Source: Rhodospirillaceae bacterium (GTDB lineage Bacteria > Pseudomonadota > Alphaproteobacteria > Rhodospirillales > UBA2165). From it: a stretch of DNA of 39,563 nucleotides. Location of the stretch: contig JABIIH010000253.1 of the NCBI GenBank assembly GCA_018649245.1, forward strand, positions 1 to 39,563, written 5' to 3'. A program made the translations under genes and the position numbers. Below, piece after piece: positions 22,100 through 32,081 of the stretch. The notes beneath the pieces were generated by a model. The model had not been told where the DNA came from, made no database searches, and saw only the letters and a program-made list of their open reading frames with translations. How positions within the stretch are numbered: the first letter of the stretch is position 1; each line of letters starts with the position of its first letter.

Positions 22100-22977
22100 T
22101 GAGCGGTACTGATACGCTCTTTCGGGTGACCATTGTGGTGGCGCGGGAATTTGGAAATGCGTTCGCTGAAGCCTTGGAGCCGCACGTCTCGTCCGTTTCT
22201 TGGTCGGTTGATGAAGACATTGCGGAAGCCCAAATTACTGGCTTTGCTGATGTTTTGCCTGATGAGACTGCGATCCGGTTAGCCATCAAATATACCGCCG
22301 AAGCCCTGGAGATAGCAGCGCCGGATATTGAAATTGCCCAAATTCCGATGCGCAATTGGGTGCTTGATAATATTAAACAATTTCCGCCGATTTCCGCCGG
22401 GCGCTTTTTTGTTCATGGCGCCGAATACGAGGACGCTGTTCCGAACAGCCAAATTGGTCTCCGGGTTCCCGCCGGGGCTGCGTTTGGTTCCGGTGATCAC
22501 GGTTCAACCAAAGGCTGCCTACTGGCTTTAGATAAGATGGATCACTTGCCGGTGCGCCGTGCTCTCGATATGGGGTGCGGCTCGGGTATCCTGGCAATCG
22601 CTATGGCTAAGCGTTGGCGTATCCCCGTTGTGGCTTCTGATATTGATCCGGTCTCGACTGCGGTGACCCGGGAAAATGCCGAGATAAACGGCGTCGCGCG
22701 CTATGTCCGCTGTCTCCACGCCAGCGGCTATGATCATCCAGTAGTTCAAGCTGGCAGATATGATCTCATTGTCAGTAATATATTGGCCCGTCCGCTTTGC
22801 ATTCTGGCGAGAGATTTAGGCCGTCACTTAAATCCAGGAGGTTGGGCGGTGTTGTCAGGCTTGTTGTTAGGTGACGCCAATCGGATTATTTCCGCTCATC
22901 ATCAGCAGGACTTGCGGCTTCACAGTCGCGTTGAGCTTGGCGAGTGGATCACTATTGTGATGAGAAAATCTATCTGA
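22099..22977 (+). CDS. prmA: ribosomal protein L11 methyltransferase
   Basis: FGSGDHGSTKGCLLALD, ALDMGCGSGILAIAMAKRW, DIDPVSTAVTRENAEING, DLIVSNILARPL: PrmA motifs. Confidence 0.88.
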   Translation: MSGTDTLFRVTIVVAREFGNAFAEALEPHVSSVSWSVDEDIAEAQITGFADVLPDETAIRLAIKYTAEALEIAAPDIEIAQIPMRNWVLDNIKQFPPISAGRFFVHGAEYEDAVPNSQIGLRVPAGAAFGSGDHGSTKGCLLALDKMDHLPVRRALDMGCGSGILAIAMAKRWRIPVVASDIDPVSTAVTRENAEINGVARYVRCLHASGYDHPVVQAGRYDLIVSNILARPLCILARDLGRHLNPGGWAVLSGLLLGDANRIISAHHQQDLRLHSRVELGEWITIVMRKSI

Positions 22978-23299
22978 AAAAGACGATAGTGGCGCCAAGC
23001 CCGAGCAGCGTGCCGGCAATTGATACGGCCCAGCGGTATTCCATTGGCATAACAACGCGACCGCAATAGTTCGTGCCGGTGCCAATGGCCATAGCGAGCA
23101 ACGGCCACCACCAGGCGCCGAAGAAAAATCCCGCGACCAGCATCGCCAATGTCGCCATGCCGCCAAGCCAGGCTGCCGCATCAAACAAGACCGGCGTCAG
23201 GCCAAAACTTGGATAGGGGACACCGGCAGTTAAAACCGTCCGGTGTTGATCAAAACCAAGCGCAAAGCCGATCACCGCAAGGACATACCATTCAAGCAT
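22970..23299 (-). CDS. small hydrophobic membrane protein, unknown function
   Basis: 109 aa with several hydrophobic segments; overlaps the convergent prmA 3' end by 8 nt. Confidence 0.65.
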   Translation of the reverse strand: MLEWYVLAVIGFALGFDQHRTVLTAGVPYPSFGLTPVLFDAAAWLGGMATLAMLVAGFFFGAWWWPLLAMAIGTGTNYCGRVVMPMEYRWAVSIAGTLLGLGATIVFFR

Positions 23300-23308
23300 C
23301 GTTTTAGA

Positions 23309-24616
23309 TTAGTCGAGCGCGGCCAGCATGTCATCAATGCGGGTGAATTTTTCCCACGGATGTCCATTCACGGCGTTGGCAACTTCAGCTGCTCTAATCG
23401 TCATGACATCTTCACGCGTTACCACGCGGACATTCCTTGATGACAGCAAATTGTCAATCGCGCTGCCACCCGGCTTGCCAAGCTCAAGGGTGCCGTTTTT
23501 AACATCTTCAGTTAGCAGTTCAACGACACTGCGCGAATCCGGCCCGTTGGTGGGAATGGTGCCGCTGGAGCCGCGCTTGGCCCAACCGACAACATAAATA
23601 TTATCGCGCACCCGGCCATAAACATTATCGATGGTGGCGCCACTGAGCGGTAGTCCTTCCGGCGGATCGGCATAATAGCCAATCGCTGTAACGACTGAAC
23701 AGCATGGCACATCAAAAGTTTCGCCGGTGGCGACTGCTTTACCATCGACAACTTCGGTGCGTTCCAGGCGAATGCCTTCAACCCGGTCGGTGCCAAGGAT
23801 TTCAAGCGGTGAGGCATAAAACTGAAAATGCATTTTGACCGGCTTTTCAGGTTTATCCTGCGCTGCCAGTTCCCGTAGCGTTGCGAGATTTTTCTCTTTG
23901 ACGCCTTTTTCCCGTCCTTCGAATTCACCAGTTACTTCAGCTGGGATTTGATTTGGATCGACAATGGCAGCACAGCGTTCTAAGTCACGCACTTCGCCAA
24001 GTTCTTTTGGCGTGAAACCGGCTTCAACCGGACCGCGCCGGCCAAACATATGAACCTCTTCAATTGGCATTTTCTCGATTGCCTCAAGTGCATGGGCGGC
24101 AATGTCAGTGTCCTGCATCTCCGCGCGGGTCTTTACCAAGACACGGCAGACATCAACGGCGACATTGCCAATACCGATAACCGCAACATTGCTGCCATCC
24201 AGCAGCGGATCGATATCGCGGTAATCCGGATGGGCATTATACCAGCCAACAAAGGCGCAAGCCCCATAGACGCCGGGCAAGTCCTCGCCTGGGATTCCGA
24301 GCAGCCGGTCGTTATAGGCACCGATGGCATAGAAGACGGCATCGTAACTGTCTTTGAGTTCCTCGACTGAAAGGTCACGGCCAATTTCGACATTGCCCAA
24401 ATAGCGCACTTGATCGAGGTCGAGGGTGCGGGAAAATTGCCGGGCGGTGTTTTTGGTTTTGAAATGATCCGGGGCAACGCCATAGCGGATAAGGCCGAAC
24501 GGCATTGGTATTTTATCGAATATATCGATGTTACAATCTGGGAAGTTTTTTAACAAAGCATCGGCGGCGTACATTCCCGAGGGCCCGGAACCGACGATGG
24601 CAAATGACGCACTCAT
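23309..24616 (-). CDS. ferredoxin/adrenodoxin-NADP+ reductase-like FAD-dependent oxidoreductase
   Basis: FAIVGSGPSGMYAADALLKNFP, DIFDKIPMPFGLIRYGVAPDH, VIGIGNVAVDVCRVL, FGRRGPVEAGFTPKELGEV, VVGWAKRGSSGTIPTNGPDS. Confidence 0.92.
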   Translation of the reverse strand: MSASFAIVGSGPSGMYAADALLKNFPDCNIDIFDKIPMPFGLIRYGVAPDHFKTKNTARQFSRTLDLDQVRYLGNVEIGRDLSVEELKDSYDAVFYAIGAYNDRLLGIPGEDLPGVYGACAFVGWYNAHPDYRDIDPLLDGSNVAVIGIGNVAVDVCRVLVKTRAEMQDTDIAAHALEAIEKMPIEEVHMFGRRGPVEAGFTPKELGEVRDLERCAAIVDPNQIPAEVTGEFEGREKGVKEKNLATLRELAAQDKPEKPVKMHFQFYASPLEILGTDRVEGIRLERTEVVDGKAVATGETFDVPCCSVVTAIGYYADPPEGLPLSGATIDNVYGRVRDNIYVVGWAKRGSSGTIPTNGPDSRSVVELLTEDVKNGTLELGKPGGSAIDNLLSSRNVRVVTREDVMTIRAAEVANAVNGHPWEKFTRIDDMLAALD

Positions 24617-24821
24617 TATTAATTATTTCCCCGTAGTCTTTGTTGCATTTCTCGACCATTGATCCGGCGAAGATTTGGCTTAGCCGAATTTTAAGTTCTC
24701 TAAATGCACGCTGAAATTGTTGGTATACCTAGCAATTTTTAAACTTTACTCATTTATAGTGGGGGAAGATGTGACAAAACCTCTGTTAGGTCAAGCGCCG
24801 GTTTAGGCTATTTTTAAAGGT

Positions 24822-25778
24822 TCAGCAGACTTGATTGATCAGGGCTTCCTGGTTGCGAAAAGCGAGTAAATTTTTGTGCGCGAGTTGGTTGCGATTTTGC
24901 CACGATTCCTCTGTATTCCCTGATAAATGCGGCGACATCACGACGTTATCCATATCACAAAGTGGTGCTCGTTCCGGGGCCTCCCCACCAATCACATCAA
25001 GCCCAGCATTTTTGATCACGCTATTTTGAAGAGCGTAGACAAGTGCCTTGGTGTCAACGATTGAACCCCGCGCAACATTTACCAACGTACCTTCGGGACC
25101 AAGTGCTTCGAGCACTTCTGCATTAACGATGTGTCGCGTGGCTTCACCGCCGGGACAGGAAACCGCTAATATTTGAACTTCGTGCGCCAGTTCCAAAAGC
25201 GAAGAGCAGTAAGTGTAGGAAACATCTTCACGTTTGGAGCGATTGTGATAGAACACCTCCATATCAAAAGCCGTGGCCCGTTTGGCAATCTCTGAGCCAA
25301 TCGCGCCCAGACCAAGAATGCCAATTTTCCGGCCGTAAATGGTTGTTGAGTGAAATTTGGGACATTCTTCATAGGCTTGATGTTCCCGCATCGACCGGTC
25401 ATTGGCGAGAATATGGCGGGAAACACAAAGCAACAGAGCAAAGGCATGATCCGCACAGCTTGGCGCGTTAGTGCCGAGCGCATTGGTAATTTGGATATTA
25501 CGCGCCTTGGCGGCCTCGATGTCTAAATGGTCGAGACCAACCGACATCATACAGATCAGACCTAAATTTGGCAGTTGATCCATCAAAGGCGCATCGACAT
25601 GGCGGGGGCCATCTGAAATTAAAATTTGAATGTCGCTACCGACATCGGCGAGCAGTGCGTCCCGGTTCGGTACTTCCTCGGCAAAATACAAATTGAAATG
25701 TTTGGCAAGTTCCCGGCGATTGTCCTTACTGATCGGACAATTCGCCAATACCCCTAGTTTTTGGCCACTATCGGCCAT
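24822..25778 (-). CDS. D-isomer-specific 2-hydroxyacid dehydrogenase family protein
   Basis: GRKIGILGLGAIGSEIAKRA, LVNVARGSIVDTKALVYAL, NVVMSPHLSGNTEESW. Confidence 0.9.
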   Translation of the reverse strand: MADSGQKLGVLANCPISKDNRRELAKHFNLYFAEEVPNRDALLADVGSDIQILISDGPRHVDAPLMDQLPNLGLICMMSVGLDHLDIEAAKARNIQITNALGTNAPSCADHAFALLLCVSRHILANDRSMREHQAYEECPKFHSTTIYGRKIGILGLGAIGSEIAKRATAFDMEVFYHNRSKREDVSYTYCSSLLELAHEVQILAVSCPGGEATRHIVNAEVLEALGPEGTLVNVARGSIVDTKALVYALQNSVIKNAGLDVIGGEAPERAPLCDMDNVVMSPHLSGNTEESWQNRNQLAHKNLLAFRNQEALINQVC

Positions 25779-25799
25779 GCAGATTCCCCGATGCTTATA

Positions 25800-27005
25800 T
25801 TAGACCTTTTCGATGATTATAGAGGAACCTTGACCGACGCCAACACACATTGTGCAAAGGGCGCGGCTGCCACCATTGCGTTGTAACTGATACATCGCGG
25901 TGGTGACCAATCGTGCGCCACTGGCGCCAAGTGGATGACCCAATGCTATAGCACCACCTTGCGGATTGACGCGCTCGTCGTCATCGGCGACACCAAGCTC
26001 ACGCAATACGGCCAGTCCTTGCGCCGCGAAGGCTTCGTTCAACTCGATGATATCCATATCAGCCATGGTCAGGCCCAGCCGGGCGAGCAGTTTTTGGGTC
26101 GACGGCACCGGCCCGATGCCCATAACCCGGGGCGGCACGCCGCCAGCGGCCAAGCCTAAAATACGCGCTTTCGGGGTTAGCCCATGTTCTTTGGCAGCCT
26201 CTTCGGAAGCAATGATCGTGGCGCAGGAGCCATCATTGATGCCTGATGAATTACCCGCAGTCACCGAGCCACCTTCGCGGAAAGCCGGGCGCAGTTTTTG
26301 CAAGCCTTCGATGGTTGAGCCGGCCCGCGGGTGTTCATCTTTATCAACAATTAAATCGTCCCCTTTGCGCTGTGGGATGGTGACGGGCATAATTTCCTCG
26401 GCCAGCCTGCCATCAGCTTGCGCTGCTTCAGTTTTCAATTGGCTCCGGAGTGCCATGGCGTCCTGGTCTTCGCGGGAAATTTGATATTCTTCGGCGACGT
26501 TCTCGGCCGTTTCGCCCATTTCATCGGTGCCGTAGAGCTCTTTCATCTTTGGATTGACGAACCGCCAGCCAATCGTGGTGTCATAGATCTCGGCATTGCG
26601 GGAAAAGGCTGTCGTTGCTTTGGCCATCGCGAAGGGTGAACGCGACATGCTTTCGACGCCACCGGCGATGTAGAAATCAGCGTCACCGGCTTTAATGGCG
26701 CGTGCCGCACTGCCGACCGCATGCATACCGGAAGCACATAGCCGGTTGACAGTGACACCCGGCACAGCTTCCGGAAGTCCTGCCAGCAGTAAAGCCATAC
26801 GGCCAACGTTGCGGCAATCTTCGCCCGCTTGATTGACGCAGCCGTAAATTACATCGTCAATTTTCTCCCAATCAACGGATGTATTGCGTTCTTTTAAAGC
26901 CGTGATTGGTAAGGCTGCCAGATCATCAGTACGAATGGATGAAAGGCCCCCGCCGTAACGGCCGATGGGGGTGCGGATGGCGTCACAAATAAAAGCTTCG
27001 GTCAT
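25800..27005 (-). CDS. acetyl-CoA acyltransferase / 3-oxoadipyl-CoA thiolase-like thiolase
   Basis: EAFICDAIRTPIGRYGGGLSSIRTDDLAALPI, VNRLCASGMHAVGSA, GGVESMSRSPFAM, GGAIALGHPLGASGARL, TMCVGVGQGSSIIIE; closest in style to PcaF/PaaJ. Confidence 0.9.
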   Translation of the reverse strand: MTEAFICDAIRTPIGRYGGGLSSIRTDDLAALPITALKERNTSVDWEKIDDVIYGCVNQAGEDCRNVGRMALLLAGLPEAVPGVTVNRLCASGMHAVGSAARAIKAGDADFYIAGGVESMSRSPFAMAKATTAFSRNAEIYDTTIGWRFVNPKMKELYGTDEMGETAENVAEEYQISREDQDAMALRSQLKTEAAQADGRLAEEIMPVTIPQRKGDDLIVDKDEHPRAGSTIEGLQKLRPAFREGGSVTAGNSSGINDGSCATIIASEEAAKEHGLTPKARILGLAAGGVPPRVMGIGPVPSTQKLLARLGLTMADMDIIELNEAFAAQGLAVLRELGVADDDERVNPQGGAIALGHPLGASGARLVTTAMYQLQRNGGSRALCTMCVGVGQGSSIIIEKV

Positions 27006-27146
27006 AATAATATGCAGGTTCTGAAGAACCTTCCCTAGTTGGTAAATTTGGGCGTAGTTTAAGGGACCAAATGCCTTGGTGCAATTGACCTATGTTAATT
27101 GTTGATATTTGTCGCGATTCATTATGCTAATGTGGTCATTTGAAAT

Positions 27147-27500
27147 TTGAAGGAGAAACCTGTGCCCAGTGATTTAACGGCTAAAGTTTGTGTGCCCTGT
27201 CAGGGAGGCATTCCGCCACTAACTTTGGCAGAAGCAGAGGCTTATTTGGTTGATACGCCAGGCTGGGAATTGTCGGAGAGTGCGACACGTCTGCGCGGTG
27301 CGTTTAAGTTCGAGGATTTTCAAACCGCCATGGATTTCGTCCAGAAAATTGGCGCAGTTGCCGAGCAGGAAGGCCATCACCCGGATATCGAGTTTGGCTG
27401 GGGTTATGCTAATATTTTAATTTACACTCATAAGATCAACGGCTTGCATGAGAACGATTTTATCCTGGCAGCAAAAATTAATGACATTGAGGGTGCTTAG
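27147..27500 (+). CDS. phhB: pterin-4a-carbinolamine dehydratase
   Basis: FKFEDFQTAMDFVQKIGAVAEQEGHHPDIEFGWGYANILIYTHKINGLHENDFILAAKI; start codon gtg following AGGAGAAA SD at about 27151-27160 is plausible (GTG ~27162), exact start uncertain. Confidence 0.88.
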   Translation: MKEKPVPSDLTAKVCVPCQGGIPPLTLAEAEAYLVDTPGWELSESATRLRGAFKFEDFQTAMDFVQKIGAVAEQEGHHPDIEFGWGYANILIYTHKINGLHENDFILAAKINDIEGA

Positions 27501-27976
27501 TCTTTACCCAACACATTCATCGGCTCAAGCTTGTCTATTTCGGGCGCATAGTCATTGAGTTCCAGAATAACGCCATTGGGATCACGGACAAAAACCTGAT
27601 AGAGCGGACGGTCGGCGAGTAATCGATCCCAGTAAGCAATGGAGTTTTCTCTCATATATTGAACCAAATCGGCTGATTTCTTGACCGACAAGGCAATATG
27701 GTCATCCATGCCGGTTTCGACCAAATTCTCGGTTTTCGCCTTTTCCCATTCCTTGGGTTTTTCCTTGCCCGTTTCGTATGCTGCGTCTTCAAGATCGTTG
27801 GAGTCTTTTTCGACCAGATGGATAATGGCATCGTCACCGGCATAGAGCCAATAGCCTACCGATTTAAGCGCTGGTCGTTTGCCGACTTTCAGACCTAGTA
27901 AATCGCAGAAAAAAGCGCGGGTTTCCTCCAAGCGGTCCGTGCCAATGGACACATGATCTAGTTTGTTAATTTTCAT
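27497..27976 (-). CDS. VOC/glyoxalase-fold metalloenzyme
   Basis: KLDHVSIGTDRLEETRAFFCDLLGLKVGKRP ... DDHIALSVKKSADLVQYM ... QVFVRDPNGVILELND. Confidence 0.88.
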   Translation of the reverse strand: MKINKLDHVSIGTDRLEETRAFFCDLLGLKVGKRPALKSVGYWLYAGDDAIIHLVEKDSNDLEDAAYETGKEKPKEWEKAKTENLVETGMDDHIALSVKKSADLVQYMRENSIAYWDRLLADRPLYQVFVRDPNGVILELNDYAPEIDKLEPMNVLGKD

Positions 27977-28018
27977 GTTTCCCCTCAGTTTTTAATTTTT
28001 TTGGTCTAACTAAAATTC

Positions 28019-28041
28019 TGACAGCTATGTCTTAGCTGTCA
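28019..28041. promoter_or_regulatory. perfect 9-bp inverted repeat TGACAGCTA-N5-TAGCTGTCA in divergent promoter region
   Basis: Arms 28019-28027 and 28033-28041 are exact reverse complements; located between the VOC gene (-) and the deiodinase-like gene (+); no T-tract, so operator more likely than terminator. Confidence 0.6.
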
Positions 28042-28141
28042 ACCAGATAACCAGAATTTAATCCTGGTGCCAATTTGGTTTCTTGACACTGGTAGAACCA
28101 TTTTGCACATTTCTGCTAACTTTTAATAGCGGGGTATTTTT

Positions 28142-28831
28142 ATGTCGATTGAGGTAACAGGGGAGCTTGACGTATCAGGCGTACCCGATATGAAGCCCGG
28201 TATGACGCCGGCGGATCGCAAAGTAATTTGGCTGCAGGTTGCAGATATGACCGAGCCGGAATTTGACGCCATGATGGCGGCAAATAAGGCGCGTCAAGTC
28301 AAGGTGCCTGAGCAGGGCAGCGAGGCACCGGATTTTAATCTGGATGTGCTGGACCGGGAAAAAGGACGGACCGGCGAAAAAATCAGCCTTTCAAGTTTTC
28401 GGGGTAAACCGGTCGGGCTGATCTTCGGCTCTTACACCTGACCGCCTTATCGTGATTGGGCCGTGCGCCTAAACGAAATTTACAACAGCTACAAAGATCA
28501 GGTTGAATTTCTCAGCATATATATTCGTGAAGCCCATCCGGATGACGGCTGGCGGTCCAAGAAAAACATCTTGGATGGCATTCGCTATATCGAGCCCCGG
28601 ACCGATGATGAGCGGACTGAGGTTGCTACCGTCTGCCAGCAGATGATGGAATTGCAAATGCCTATGCTGATCGATTCCATCGATAATGATGCCGAAAGCA
28701 AATATATCTCGATACCGATGCGGCTTTATCTGGCCGATGCTGACGGTAATTTAGCTTATGTCGGCGGCGAAGGGCCGTTTAACTTTAAGCCTGATGAATT
28801 TGAAGCGGCGATAAAAGAGCTAACTGCCTAA
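28142..28831 (+). CDS. iodothyronine deiodinase-like selenoprotein (in-frame TGA at 28439-28441 decoded as selenocysteine, residue 100)
   Basis: ORFs 28142..28441 and 28442..28831 lie in the same frame, separated only by TGA. Joined product reads KPVGLIFGSYT-U-PPYRDWAVRLNEIYNSYKDQVEFLSIYIREAHPDDGW...MPMLIDSIDNDAESKYISIPMRLYLADADGNLAYVGGEGPFNFKPDEFEAAI, matching the deiodinase pattern (FGSCT-U-P, IYIEEAHxxDGW, RLY, GP.N..P.E). Confidence 0.92.
28456..28472 (+). promoter_or_regulatory. candidate bacterial SECIS hairpin: TTGGGC-CGTGC-GCCTAA
   Basis: 6-bp stem (one G-U pair), 5-nt loop containing GU, apical loop 21-25 nt after the TGA, consistent with known bacterial SECIS placement. Confidence 0.6.
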
Positions 28832-29595
28832 TAGAGTATCCCGCCGCCATCGACCACTAAGGTTTGACCGGTCATGTGGTCACTGTCGCTGGAAGCGAGG
28901 TAGATCAGCGTGCCGGTGAGATCTTCCGCCCTGACGTGCTGACGCAAAGCCCGGGCTTCAAGCATTTTCTGACCGCGCTCGGTCGTGTTCAACTCCTCCT
29001 CATTGAGCCGACTGGTCACCAAACCATAAGCCACATTGTTGACGCGAATACCATCCGGGCCTAGCTCGGTAGCGAGGCTGCGGGTCATGGCCAAGATGCC
29101 GCCTTTCGCGGTGGTGTAATGGAGCCGGTTGGTCAGCCCGCTCATCATCGTGGTTGAGCCGATATTAATGATCTTGCCATAGTTTTGTTTCTGCATAATT
29201 GGTGTCACCGCTTTGACGCACAGAAAGGGCCCGCGGAGATTGACCGCCATCAGCTCATCCCAGGTCTCAACCGTCATTTCGGTGACCGGGACCGGCGGGA
29301 TGTTAGAGCCGATGGCCGCATTGTTGACGAGTATGTCGATGCGGCCAAACTCTTCCTTGGTAACTTCGACCATATCCCTAATTTGAGCTTCGTCCCGGAC
29401 ATCTGTCATTGTTGCCAGCGCCTTGCCGCCGGCGTCTTTGATATCTGCTACTAGATCTGAACAATCATTGAGGTCGGCACACACAACGGCAGCGCCTTCC
29501 TGGGCCAGGGCTTTGGCGTATTCGGCGCCGAGAGCCGCGCGCTCACCGTAAGCCGCACCGGTAACAATGGCGACCCGACCTTCAAGTTTTGTCAT
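28828..29595 (-). CDS. short-chain dehydrogenase/reductase (SDR)
   Basis: GRVAIVTGAAYGERAALGAEYAKALAQEGA, DILVNNAAIGS, YTTAKGGILAMTRSLATELGPDGIRVNNVAYGLV, GQTLVVDGGG. Confidence 0.92.
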   Translation of the reverse strand: MTKLEGRVAIVTGAAYGERAALGAEYAKALAQEGAAVVCADLNDCSDLVADIKDAGGKALATMTDVRDEAQIRDMVEVTKEEFGRIDILVNNAAIGSNIPPVPVTEMTVETWDELMAVNLRGPFLCVKAVTPIMQKQNYGKIINIGSTTMMSGLTNRLHYTTAKGGILAMTRSLATELGPDGIRVNNVAYGLVTSRLNEEELNTTERGQKMLEARALRQHVRAEDLTGTLIYLASSDSDHMTGQTLVVDGGGILY

Positions 29596-29607
29596 TATCT
29601 TCGTCCC

Positions 29608-30311
<704 letters not shown>

Positions 30312-30312
<1 letters not shown>

Positions 30313-31040
30313 CAGACGTCTTCCTCTTCACCGAGATAACAGTCCAGAACCGCTGGGTCCTGGGAGATATGTTCAGGCGTGCCTTCGCTTATTTTTTCGC
30401 CGTGATGAAGTACCGCCACATGATGCGACAGAGACATCACTGCCCGCATGACATGCTCGATCAATAATATTGTAATGCCGGTTTCCTGGTTGAGCGATTT
30501 AAACACCGCGACCATTTCATCGGTCTCAGTCGGCCTTAATCCGGCCATTACTTCATCGAGCAAAAGCAGTTTTGGCCGGGTTGCCAATGCCCGGGCAACT
30601 TCTAATCGCTTGCGGTCGGGCAGGGTCAGGCTGTGGGCTGGTTGATAAATTTTGTCAGCCAAGTCCAATAGTTCAATATTTTTGCGGGCTGCCTCTCTCG
30701 CTTCGCCGATATCGTGGGTGCCATGTAAGGCGCCGACAGTAACGTTTTCCAACACCGTCATGTCGGGGAAAGGCTTGACCAATTGAAAAGTCCGGCCAAT
30801 ACCGGCGTCGCATATCTGATCCGGTCTCAGCCCCAAAATATCATTACCGGCCAGGATGATGCGCCCTTCATCTGCGGGGAACACGCCGGCGATAAGATTG
30901 AACAGCGTCGTCTTACCAGCGCCGTTCGGACCTATTAGCGCTACCAGGCCGCCTTCTTCAACGCTCAAAGATACGTTGGCAACAGCCCTCAATCCCTTGA
31001 AGCTTTTACTGACATTTTCAATTTTAAGCAGGGCGGCCAT
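30312..31040 (-). CDS. livG: ABC transporter ATP-binding protein LivG-like
   Basis: GPNGAGKTTLFNLIAGVFPADEGRI, LPDRKRLEVARALATRPKLLLLDEVMAGLRPTE. Confidence 0.88.
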
Positions 31041-32081
31041 TTAGTCGCTCTCCTTTCGGCAAAAGCCGAGCTTGTCATTTAGCCACGGCCAGATACCTCG
31101 CGGCTTGAACAATACAATCAAGGCAACCACCAATCCCCAAATCAACAGTTTAAGACCATTGAGTTTCGATTTTGGGTCGATGATGCCAGAGCTTTTTAGA
31201 AAATCGATCAATTCCGTCAGCCCTTCGCCCAAGGGCGTTAGAATAAAAGCACCGAGCACCGGCCCAAATAAACTGCCGACGCCACCGACGATAGGTCCTA
31301 AGGAAACCTCGATGGAGCGCTCAATGCCGAAGACAGATTCAGGAAATAAACTGTTTTGATAAAAAGCGTAAAAAACACCAGCGACCCCGGCAATGCCCGA
31401 GGAATAAATCACCGCATACATTTTATAGCGAAAGACATTGATGCCGAGAGCCTGGGCTGCATCCTGGTCGTCCCGGATGGCCTGCCAGTAGTAGCCGAGC
31501 TTGCTTTTGAGTAAAGAGCGGCAACCGGCGAGGGTTAAAAAGGCCAACACCATGGCAAGATAATAAAACATCCACGGATGACCCCTGAGATTAATCAGAT
31601 CGACGCCCTTCCGGTCACCTTCAGAAACCTGCAGGAACAAGCCCTCTGTGCCGCCGATGACAGCCATATGATCAACTGAAATCCGCACCAATTCAGCAAA
31701 GGCGATGGTCAGGAGCGCAAAATAAACGCCACCGATTGAGAAGCGGAAACCGAGATAGCCGATCAGCATACCCATTAAGATTGCCAGCAGAACTGCCGGA
31801 AAAATTCCGATCACCGGCGGCAGTCCGAGCACGGAAAAAAGATAGGCGGCCAAATAGGCACTGACGCCAACGAACAAGGCATGGCCCAAGGATAGCAAGC
31901 CGGCAAAGCCCAGCATCAAGTTCCATGACTGCCCCAAGATCGCCAAATAAAGCGTGATGGTGGCGACGGAAATAATATAGGAGCTGGACCAAAAGGGCAG
32001 CGAGATCAGGATGGCTAAAAATAGCAGCAATCCGATCCTGCCCTTATTTGTAAGGTCGGCCAGCATATTGAACCCCATCAT
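31041..32081 (-). CDS. livM: branched-chain amino acid-type ABC transporter permease LivM-like
   Basis: Multi-TM ORF with QSWNLMLGFAGLLSLGHALFVGVSAYLAAYL, IEVSLGPIVGGVGSLFGPVLGAF. Confidence 0.88.
   Translation of the reverse strand: MMGFNMLADLTNKGRIGLLLFLAILISLPFWSSSYIISVATITLYLAILGQSWNLMLGFAGLLSLGHALFVGVSAYLAAYLFSVLGLPPVIGIFPAVLLAILMGMLIGYLGFRFSIGGVYFALLTIAFAELVRISVDHMAVIGGTEGLFLQVSEGDRKGVDLINLRGHPWMFYYLAMVLAFLTLAGCRSLLKSKLGYYWQAIRDDQDAAQALGINVFRYKMYAVIYSSGIAGVAGVFYAFYQNSLFPESVFGIERSIEVSLGPIVGGVGSLFGPVLGAFILTPLGEGLTELIDFLKSSGIIDPKSKLNGLKLLIWGLVVALIVLFKPRGIWPWLNDKLGFCRKESD

Noticed and set aside
25966-26484. 172-aa ORF on the + strand
   Set aside because: Antisense to the clearly coding thiolase; low-complexity Ser/Pro/Ala composition typical of shadow ORFs.
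28019-28041. Rho-independent terminator
   Set aside because: No U-tract on either strand directly after the stem, and it lies between divergent gene starts.
28142-28831. Two separate genes or a pseudogene with a nonsense mutation (as the ORF track implies)
   Set aside because: The stop is TGA precisely at the family's Sec site, no frame change occurs, and conserved motifs continue downstream.
28463-28831. Independent 122-aa CDS from GTG 28463
   Set aside because: Start lies inside the candidate SECIS loop, no SD-like sequence, and the protein would lack the thioredoxin-fold N-terminus.
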